Assembly: GCF_000150275.1 (NCBI RefSeq)
Contig: NW_002060944.1
Coordinates: 1,497,306 to 1,561,305, forward strand
Source: Trichoplax adhaerens
Taxonomy: Eukaryota; Placozoa; Uniplacotomia; Trichoplacea; Trichoplacidae
Direction of reading: 5' to 3'
Length of the DNA: 64,000 bases
The stretch's first letter is position 1. The number at the start of each line of letters is the position of its first letter. The notes under the pieces are model-generated. The model worked only from the letters and a program-made list of their open reading frames with translations. It was not told where the DNA came from and ran no database searches. This document shows, piece by piece, positions 27,701 to 39,700 of this stretch. The translations under genes and the position numbers were made by a program.

Positions 27701-30700
27701 TTAGGACGGGATCTTCATTCATAGGATCCTCAACAGCCAGTAGCCCACTGCTTATAATAATTGCTGCGATCATAAAATTTTCAAAGTGCCTTAAATGGAC
27801 AATATAATGACAAAACCTTCTGAACCTAAAAGAAATTGAAAAAGAAGTAAAATATTAAAATAGGGTCAGATATTTTAGGGTGGTATAACGATTACTTTAA
27901 TAAAAATCTCATTTCTAACTTAGTTTAATCTAGATTTTGCTGGTAAATAATGATATTGTAAACAAAATATTGATTTTGAGACGTAAAATTATTAAGTTGA
28001 TAAGTAGTTATAATTATTATTATTACTCAGTAGTTGAGTAACTGTACAGCGTACTGAATAGTAGAAGAGAAATAAAAACTACCATTCTTAGCTCATTTTA
28101 CGGTAAAAAGACAACCATACTGATGATTTAAAAGAATTTTTGATAGACACCGTTTAAGCATAATTTTTAATTCGTAATTATTGGTAGATAGAGTTGACAC
28201 TGCGTATAGCTATTGTTGCCGTTGTAGTATTTTAATAAACACTGACCTATTTTGAGGCGAAAATATGAATAGCGAATTAACTTGCAAGATTGGTACATTT
28301 TGTGCGAAGATTTCTTTTCCTATAATTAGCTCAGGTTCCTGATGAGCATCCTGAAAGTTCATTTTTGTGCTGCCAAGTCTTTTTTGTCGAAAATTAGGCT
28401 CTATGGAAGATCGTTTATTATTTATAAAATAAATTGATAAAAGTGGTTAGAAAATCAGAATGGTTGTGCATTTTTGCACTACGATTCATTTCATAAATAA
28501 TTTTATAGACCAAATGCTTAAGTATCCGGATAGATGACCAGTTCAGAAGCATTAAAATTTACTTAATTATGATCTAACGTATCATATATGAATTAGAGGA
28601 TAAAACTCATATATAGCTGTTTATACAGCGATAAAATTTAAAATTATACTTATGCATGTTCATGTCTAAACTTATATTACCTTCATCATCGTTCTCATTA
28701 CCAGGATTTTCAATGTCATTAATTTCATCTATTCTTGTCTCTTGTTGAGAAGTATTATTATCACAAAATTCAGGAAAAGCGTTATCGTCATTGATAGACG
28801 GTGAAGACGGCATGGGAATTCTTAACGTACTTCTCCTGCTCCTATAATTCCAAAGTAATAAAGGCTGTTATAGTTTTCGTTATGATTTTTGTGTCATTAC
28901 ATAGCAATATTAAGTTGAATGTATGACTGAATGAATAATCATTTTTGCATGAATATAATTTTCAACTTTAAAATCAGCTACTGCATTATAAATTTATTTA
29001 CGCTTTAAATTAAAACTGAGTTTTAATATGTGACTTTGAAATTTGCTAATACTCTCATACCTTTGATTTGATCGTCCGTCTGTAGATGCTATAGACAGTG
29101 TTCTAATACTTTCTCGTGGTCTATCATCTGTACCATATTGCCCATCACCCAAAGCTGATTGACAGCCAGAATCTTTCGAGTAATTTTTGCGCTTTATGGA
29201 CAAGCGCTTTTGCAGCATAATTTCTTCGTCTTCATCCTTACTTATTTCCTGGGCTTTCGTTAAATTATCAACTGCAATGGCCAAGAATACGTTTAATAGG
29301 GTATCTGTAGGTTTCAGTGAGATTGCAGATTTTAAAGTTTTACAGTTAAGGGCAACAAGATTCTCGAGTTTGAGTTCATAAGTAATAATTTCATATTATG
29401 TTTCTATAATTGTTGCTAAGTATAACATGAATCTACAGTTAACTATTAATAAATTATCAAGCAGTAACACGTATAAAATCTGGATACAATTTCCCAAACA
29501 GACAAGGACCACAAAGTAAAGGGAGACTGCATAGCTAACGAATTCGCCAGAGCTTCGATAGGCTCTGATACCATTATACATTACTTCATTCCAGTCCTCA
29601 CCGGAAAGCACCTAAATCAATCATATAAGTAAAGCAACATTATAATATCGATCTTGGATATTAATATTATATGCAATTAAAGCATTTCTGAATAATACCT
29701 GGAACACAGATAAAACTGCGTGACCAAAATCGTTAAAATTACTTCTTGGTACACCTTCTGCAAAATTAAATCTAATGCAAAGAGGATTGTAAGATAGGTA
29801 AAAGAAACAAAATGAAAGTAGTATCTAAAATTAGTTGATATAAACAATTCCGCTATAACAATGTCTTGTAACGTTAGGCCGAGACAGTGTGTTGTTATAC
29901 AAATATCATAAAATGTCACCGTATCAGTTTTTTAATTAACTGAAATAGATATATAGCAGCATAATTTACCTTCCACCAAATAATTGCATTCCAAGTAATG
30001 CAAAAACCATGATACAAAGTCCAATCAAGAAAAGTAAACTCAATATGGATCTTAGACTGCTAATTAACGAGGCTACTAAGTTACTTAGCGACTTCCAATG
30101 CCTAGATTAAATCAAAATAAGAGAAATTGAAGGATGATCTTCTTTTGCTAATCCAGTACCAATTGTCCTTTTATTACATCTCATACATTCATTAACTATT
30201 TTTACTTCATCTTTACGCAGCTATACTCACTTTGTTATTTCAAATATTCTTAGCAAGCGAATACATCGAAATACACTAATGCCAAGCTTCGGTCCACCAA
30301 CGCTCCTAACTATAAGTTCAGCTATGCTGGCGATAACCACCTAATGATGCAACCATGGCGAAAATGTCTTAGTTAAGAAATAAACTTAAAATATAACTTA
30401 TATTTTATATCCTTTTAGTACAATGTGTTGAAAGTTGAATTCATTCATAATTGACGCTTTACATGACAAATGCTTAACTATTCATAATTCAGGAGTTGGG
30501 ATATGAATATTAAATTGCCCACTCAATGAATGTGTAAGCTTTATACTAACAGCAATCTATATTCGTGATTTTTAAGACTAATCAACGTTAAATGTCAAAA
30601 ACTTATTTGCGTCAATTATGCCAACTTGTGAGATTTTTCTCATTATTCGTAAGTTAAATAAATTACTTATAAGAATGCTCTCATTCAACACGTTGTGATA

Positions 30701-33700
30701 ATAAAGAGAACGGCACGAAGATATGCATTGTATGTGCACCTAGAAATATACACAATCGTATATGGCATAATAGTGTAACAGCTTAAACGATATAACTGTA
30801 AATTTCGTGTTATACAGAAAACTGGTGCATACATGAGCCAAATTAGAAGCCCTAAATAATATTTAAATTGAAACCTAAAAATAACGAGTTTTTACAAAAA
30901 CTCATCTCTTAAAACAGAAGCTAGATATAAAACTATATATATTCAGGCTAAATTTTTATATTACTAAGTTATAAAATATTAGGGCATTAAAATTATGGCC
31001 AAGTTCAATACAAATATTCCATATCGGTACTTTTTGGGGTCTACTTTTATCTTTTCAAGCACCTCAACAAACTAGTAATATTGCATGAAATATCATTAGT
31101 CTTTTAAGCCTATGATAATATACTACTTAATTTATATCATAATTGATAATTCGGTACACGATATGATAATTTTCTACAAAAGTATTTAGGAGATTTGAAC
31201 TCATAGATTAGATACTAAAGCCTATGGCAAGTAGGTCTCATATTTAGCATATGACCTTAATACGGGTGTAGAGAATGGCTTTACTTAGATGACATCTTTA
31301 GGCTAGTGGTGTACGACTGAAAGAGCGCATGCAACCTAAGTATATGCACTAAAGATGTGTAATTGCTATATTTGATAGATTAGTCATGTGATGTTATTAT
31401 CATCATAATAATAATTACTTGATATATCATAACACCAAATGTGTTATGAGTACCAATATATAGATATGTTATGATATAAGAATGACATCGTATTGCTAGC
31501 TAGGATTACTAAGTTAATAGATTAATTCTATCCAAAATCCTACTGATAATCCTGCGTAACATCGCATTGATTTTATTTTTGTTATTGATCAATTCTAACA
31601 GTATATAAGTAGCTTCGCTATCCCTCTCGACGGAGAGTCCTAAATTAAGATCTGTGGCTTATGTACTATTATTATTACTCAAAGTAGAATACCAATAAAG
31701 CTGTTATTTAAAAACAAAGAGACTTCGTTACAACGGGATTTCAGTAATCATCAGCAATTGTATTCATCAAAATTTGACTAAAGTAGTAGCAAAGCTTTCA
31801 GCCACGAACGGTATAGTATTCCTTACGATTTGTATTTGATAGATTTTTGTAAGTCGCAGTAGCTCATAATAAATCAAAATGAAAGAATGATAGATCTTTC
31901 ATCTAGTGCGCACGATATTTGGAAACTTACCGCAAAATCAAAGCAATTAAATGTTGATGAGAAGTAAAATACCGCTCCCAAACCATATAATTTTAGGATT
32001 AATTCCAAAGTAAATAACGCGACAAACACAATGTTGGTTGCTTCTGTAAGTATTCAAAGTTAATAAAACAAGAAAAAATTATTCACTATCATCAGTACCG
32101 ATATCTTTAAGACAGCTATCGCTACTTCTATACGTCTAATGAGTGTTGAAGCAGATTACAATTTATGTTTTTAACTTAAGCATCACGGTCACCTCTAAAA
32201 TCTTTAAGCCATAACGGCTCTCCGCTGTGTTCGGAGGCTATAGTTACTGCATTTAAAAATACTAATAGAATAACTATCCAGAAGAAAGGTCTAGATTTAA
32301 CGGTCCGACGTATAGCTAATCGAAGAAATTTCTCCGATCTTTGTACCATATGTAAACAGTTAGCCCTATTAGTACACCGAAAACATTAATAAATCCTGTT
32401 CCATTCTGAATTTATCAAGTTATAAAATTTCCATTTCATATAGATTTTAAATCGGAGCATTTTTAAATAGTAAACTATTCACACCTTGGAGAATGTGTTG
32501 TTGTTGCATAAGCTTTCGTATTTATCGGATTTTCAGATAAAGTGATTTCCGCTAATTCAGCTACTTGATCCTGCTCTGCAAACTGAAATATCTCTGATCT
32601 GGTATCAAAATGTGGAGCTAGATAAAAATGTATAAAGATATGAAGATTGCAATGCAATAAGAACGAATTGCTGGAAATAAATTTAGCACTGAAATGCCCT
32701 TATTTAAGATTCTTTAATTCTTGCAGATTGGTAAAATTTTTTGGTTTATGCGTACAGTTGCAAATACTCACCCGTTTCTTCTTCTTTCAGTCTCTGCTCA
32801 CCTAAGATTAAATCCTCTATAAAATAGAAAAATTTACCCATATTCGTAAGTAATGCGATTATGGAAAATGATAAGTAAAATAACTACTTCTATTCAGTAA
32901 AGTTCGCTTAAATAACCTGCTCGACCTATCCATTCTAAATAACCCAAAAAGTCCCTTTCAATCTTTCGATTTTCTTGAAATTTCTTGTATTCCCTACGTT
33001 TTTCAACTCTATCTCTCTCTTTGGCAAATTCGCTTAAAATTTAAAAATTCCTCTCAGTCATTGTAACTATTTAACTTTTTGTAAAGCTTATATGCCAGGT
33101 GAGTGGCTGCATGTTATAAGCCCTCACAATTTAAGATGGGCCTAACTGCCTAGCTGAAATTATATCTTTCCATTCCTTATTTCAGGACTAATTATAATCC
33201 ATACTTTAGCAGCAGTTAAAAGTTATACTGAATGGTATACCGTACTTGCAATACTACTAATTTTTACCATTACTGTTACTTACCCGCTCAATACTCCGAG
33301 AACAAGATTTAACATAAAAAATGATCCCCAAATTATTAAGGTTAAAAAATAAAACCAGGTGAAAGTACTACCAACCGCATTATTAGTCTAAATGGTAATA
33401 TATTAAAGTACATTCATGTGTATTAGATAACAATATTCAAAAAAACATTAAATTCGAGAATGATATACTGATAACCTTTACTTTAAACCGTATAATCAAC
33501 TTTCGTATTATTTTACTTACATCATATAATAGATTTGTCCATCCTTCTAAGCTAATACATTGGAAGACAGTCAGTAGAGCCATGAAAATATTATCGAAGC
33601 CTGTTATTCCATAATTAGGCCCATCATATTTATAATCACAAGTACCAAAAACTTGGTACTGTGTAGTGTTAATAACGCATCTAAATCCGGCTGATGAATT

Positions 33701-36700
33701 AGGTTGATTATTGCACGGACTCATGTGATTTTGGGTTAGTAATTGGCCTATGAATGAGCGAAAATAATCTTTTATCTTCCAGATTGAAGCTATATGCATA
33801 CACGTATCAGATAATTTGTAATAAATTGCCCATTACGCAAATAGTCACTCAATTCTTATAAACTACAGCCTTTGATTTAATCACTATCCTACAACATTGC
33901 TATAAAGCAATTATCAAAAGGGCTTAGCCAGACGATACCATATAATGAACGTTATCCACAAATTAGTAAAGTTGCTATTGGGATATTTATGCCGTAAATA
34001 ACATTCAAATCAATGTAAAATGTCTACGATAATAATTTACAATCATGATAAATCTTCTATCTTTGTTAATAATTATAATTGATCGATCCTCATCAGGTTA
34101 CAACAAAGGCCTTAGCAAATTATAGTTAAAAATAGTTTTTATCTCAGATCGGTTATTTAAGAATAGTAAATTTAAGTGGTTATTTAGATTGCACGATATC
34201 TTAATTTCAGATATTATTTTAAGTGCTTTGCGTTTACTCGTATATATGCAAATTTTTACAACATGAATTTTTGAATGTTGATAGTTTTAAGAAAGCTGTA
34301 CCATACACGACTGTCATCCAAACATTAATGTGCTTGCAAGTATTAACGTTCAAAACCTGCCCTCTTATATGTGTGCAACCTCGCTAACAAAGTATAACAA
34401 ATGGGCAACCACTTAAAATCAATTATGTCTATTTTCGTAACCGCAGAAATGACATGATTTAGCATGATAAATGATATTGTGTACACGTATGTGACTATTG
34501 TAATCAAAACAACTATAATCTATTACACCTATTACACTTCTCCGTAAATGCCTCCGAAGTAAACAAATGATCTCGAAGGATTGAAAGATATGATTTACTT
34601 TTCTATTTCTATATTGCTGTAACTACACATAAAATGAAAGTGCTGCTTTATTTGAGCCAAGAATAAGATATTGTATGGTAATAATCAGCTTCATTGCTAC
34701 AAACTGTTACTGATGCAAAAATATCGCATCATTTCCAATTATCATTAATCTTGTAGCAAATTTCACTAGTTTTAATCCGTAACGGGTATCATGGTAATAA
34801 CGAAATAAAATCATTTTCATAGCATTCACGATGTATTGTAGTAAGTAATATCATGTATTAAAACCTTACACATACCAGTCCGTGGATCACGACAACCAAG
34901 ATGAAATTTGCCTAAAAAGAATTCCATTCCAATAATAGAGTATATAACAATTACAAATAAAACTAACAAGCTGATTTGAAAAAGAGGTCCCATTGCAGTT
35001 AAAAGAGATCTTAAGACAATTTGTAAGCCTAACAGAGAATGAAATAGAAATTAGCTATTAAATCAATGCAAACTTGAGACATTTCATATAATTATATATA
35101 AAACACAGCATTAAAACTATTTAATGGAATCAGGCTGATAAAGGTTTTAACTCACTGGGCATGCCAGAAACCAATTTCAATGGACGCAAAACGCGCACAA
35201 CACGTAAAATTTTAACGTCAATTTCATTTGACGCAGCGTTGATCAAAATACTAATAAACTCTTTTAAGATCTCTTATCGAAGACGTATTGAAACTCCTAA
35301 TTTCNACAGAAAAGGAAATACAGATATGATATATATACATTATGTAAATATTTAAGCTGCAGATGAATAAGGTATTGCAGTAAATCTTATTTTTACAGGA
35401 TAAGTTTATAGTTTAAAATTAGTGGAATAAACACAATGAAACTATTTAGGTATTTGTCTATTCTATAATTCTACACATACCCTACAACTACTATGAGGAA
35501 ATCTAAGATATTCCAACCACTACGTAAGTAAGCCTGTGGATGGAAGAAAAAACCTTTGGCGATAATTTTCAAAGCAGCTTCAATACAGAATACAACCAAG
35601 AAGCCAATTTCAGCATTTCTTTCCTAAAATATTTGTAAGGAAGAACTTATAATTTATCTGGTCTTACTTTATCAGATTTCAAAAGCGTTATCTTAACAAT
35701 TGTATTTGATAAGAATAACACAAACATTTTATACTAAACATATTACATTATAACTACACATAGACTAGTATTCTCTCTTCTATACGTTGGAATACTCAAA
35801 AGTAGTATTAGATAGTAGACCAGTCAGGTGTAAACAAATATCTAGACGGATATATCAACACAAAAGCTATTTAGCATCAGTTATGATAGACATGGAACTT
35901 TGAAATTCAATAAAGGGGAAATATAGTAATGATAATGATACATTCAATTGCTAATCTTCAATAATTAAGTCTTCGTACTATAAATAAGGTTCATTACAGA
36001 AGGTAATCCTAAATTCTCTTCGAAAACTTCTTGTTGTTATTAGGTAGTAACGTCATTTCATATTCATTTCGGAACATATTTGCGACATTGGTAAATTGGC
36101 ACAAAAAAATTCGGTTTAAGTCAGAAGTCCTCATAACTTTAATGGTCAGGAAAAATAGAATTTGTGTAATTCAGTAATCAAAATCGCGCATAAGTATTCC
36201 AACTGCTTTGTAATATTTCTTTGACAGTGAATGAAAAGCATAAAAAGGAGTCTAAATTTGTTTCATTTTCTTGCTAATGGCGATGGCTACAACAAAAGTA
36301 CCGTAATAAAGATCTCACTTTAATCTATGAATTAAAATAATTTTACAACGGTTATGGAAAGTTTTCAATATTTATTACCGCATTTTAAATAAAATTTGAA
36401 CTAACCTAAATGAAATTATCATATTAATTTCCGAATTATCGTATGACCGAATATATTAATGTAGAAACTTTAAGACAGATGGTAAATATTAAAGTTAAAA
36501 CAGGGTAGACGTATTCGATATACTGAGTTCACATTTTTGAATGCGGTAACTTAATGTCGCTTAACTCGCAATAATATCCCAAAGGGCGGTACTGTAGATA
36601 CACGATGAGAAGATATAAACAGTAGAAAATAAATAGTATAACCAATGTTTGGTAGAGTATTTATGCTCTGAGAACCGCAATATTTAAGTATTACGATTAT

Positions 36701-39700
36701 AAAAATCCAAAACGTAAAGTGTCTAATAGGCTATACAAAATACTACATACACCTATTAATTGATAATTCTGAAATTTGTGAGTTAAGAATTTTAAGTATC
36801 GAAATATCGTGTCTATCTACCTGTGGGCTAGACCACTTAACTAGAGAAGTCGCAATATTCTCAGAATATAAGTTAAAATAAATAATCCTCGCTAAAATTT
36901 CTATTTCAATTAACTGAATAGGATGATAAGAAGTGAACTACGTTATTTCATCTAATGATTGGAAATTTTCTGATTAAAGTTAGATTGCTAATCAATTATA
37001 TGAACAAGCCGATGATCGATGAAATTAATCCGAAAAGATTTTGGCTTCAGCACTCAATCGGTCTATTACGAGTATCAGTGGTATCTAGTGACACCAGAAT
37101 TCCGTACGGTACTCAAAAATGATCCCTTTTCTTATAAAATAAAAAAATTTAAACCAATAAAGTAACACGTATAGTCTGTTAGAAATTGGTTTAAACTTTA
37201 TTGTTAACTTACTGGTAAATATCAAAGGCGTTATTTGCCTGCCCCCCTGCTGAAATATAACGATTATCGTGTTCGTTATATTAAGTTGTAATAGTCCTTT
37301 TCTTCATTTAAAGTCACTTTATACCATCATGAACTATTTTAATATTTACATTACTTTATAAATCACATGCTATTTGTGTGCTTAGTCAAAATTTTCTGAA
37401 AAGTTCTCTTATAATGGCTACGAGACATTATAGTACCAATGTAGGCATCATGACGCATCACCTGACGCATGAAAGGGAAATTTTTAACTTAGTATGGCAC
37501 CTATTTATCATTCTCCAAAACGTTGTTAACGTAATAATAACTTTCTATGTTAAGAATACGTATAGGTATGGTAATCGCACTAAAATAACATTCTCCGTGC
37601 TTTTTAATTTACATAAAGATACAAAAATCCCAGAATATACATATTCATACGAAAGATTGCAGATGTAGAAGAGATCGTTAAGGTATCGTGTAGCCTAGCT
37701 ACGGCCTTAAGGAAACCGCGTCTAAAATACAATCAAACCGAAAGCTATTCGAAGTAGAATAATTGTAGATCATTTTAATTTTAACAGTAAATGAAAATAA
37801 ACTATAGCCCAATCAAAGGCGTATTAAGAATCAGTCTATTGAATTCTAGTCAATCTGGTGCTGCCTAGCTTTGTGCATTAACAACAAATTGTATTATTCT
37901 GTGATAAACTGAACATTCCAACTATACGCATATATCTAAATGACTTCGATTTTAACACTTAAGTTTTGTTGCAAGATTATTCCATTCTAATATAATAACT
38001 CCTTAGCTATGTGGCCAATTAGGTTTGGTTCTAAAGTGGCAATTTTAAACCTACTTTACTATATTTCTGTCTACTTACAAGTAATAACAGAAAATCAGCA
38101 TTAAGCGATTGCAATAAAACTAAAAATAAACTAGCACAGTATAAAAGCGGTCTTACGATCTAGGTAGGGACTTTATGCAAACGGCTTACAATATTATATC
38201 TGTATTTCGATCAAGTAGTGAGAATAATGGATTACTTCCGATGTTATGATAACCCTAACTTTAATATTCGCATTTAGACCAGTGAAACCGTAAAAAGACT
38301 GTAGGATATTCCTTTCGCTTAATTTAAGAAAGGAAGTTGTTTAATGCCAAAGAAGCGACATTACATTACAAAATCTAAACAACGTAAGTGTATATTTTAA
38401 TGAAACTGTATATTCACACCAAAATCTAATGGTCTGTTCGTAAACATAATCTTAATTTAGCTCACGAAGTATTGAAATATGAGTGAGCACCCTAAAAATT
38501 AAAAGAGAATCGATAAAATAGAATAGTGCTAGATGAAATCAGTGATAATATCAAAGTCTTCTTCTATTATGCTTAATTATTACTTATACGTCACGGAAAT
38601 GCGATAGAAAATCTAATTCCAGATACACATGCAGAAAAATTTACTAGTTATTATTATTACATCAAGTTATATCAAAGCGATTGTAAAACAATGTCTGTAA
38701 TCCTTAAAAAACAGATTAGAGTAATCGGATAATCCTATATTGCAATAGTATGAACATGTTTAAATTTGAAAGAACTAACAAGAACTAGCGTGTACTGTAT
38801 TATAATCTAATTTATGAATTGCTCATATACTGAAATTTTTTATGACTGGAACTGTGCTGTACTTCTTTCAATCAATATAAATTGCACATCGTGATAAATA
38901 TAGGATTCTACTAAAAATTCTAGCGAGTATCTTTTATATATTACTCCGAATTAACTACTTTTACAAATTAATCTTATATCATTCTATTCACCTTATTTAA
39001 TTATGTATGATATCATAAGCAAATGTAGTTATTTGCAAGATCTGAACATCAATTTAAACATTATCTTATTTTAGGAATTGGCCATATCATAATCATTTAA
39101 AGAAATAAGCCCATCCTTCAATCCGCAAAACAGATTGAGTAAATCAAATTAAATCCTATATTACATTATTATAGTAGGATGATTTTCAGCAACCACGACG
39201 CAATATTGGCTCAAGGATCAGTCAACAGTTCATTTGAACGGACAATTTACTAGTATTGTTGATATGTGTTTAGTAGATATCATAAGTATCGCTACTATTT
39301 ACATACGATAGTTCAGAAACCAAGAATATATCGCATACATGGATTCTCTTTTACGAAATAATAATACCTTAGTTGGACGCAATACAAATTAAGAAAAGGT
39401 AGCAATATGAAGGATAGTAATTTTAATAGTATTAATCGATTATTCTGCTCATAACATCGGTTCGACTTCGTAGTACACAATCCAGCTTCTTTACTGAACT
39501 GTAAACTAATTCCATGAATCGATAATATTATAAAGATTGAAGTATTTTCAGAAGGGAATAAGCTGAAAGTAATAATAAAGTATCGCCTTTTCCCTCGTAT
39601 TCATATTTTTTAAGTCTTTAATATCATCTTAAATTCGTGAAACGAACGTAAGACTCAATAAGGGAAACTCTTACTGTGAAAACGATACCACCCCAATACA

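Noticed and set aside
37378-37668. 96-codon plus-strand ORF in Cav2 intron 2
   Set aside because: No recognisable domain, no splice context, and composition like the surrounding AT-rich DNA.
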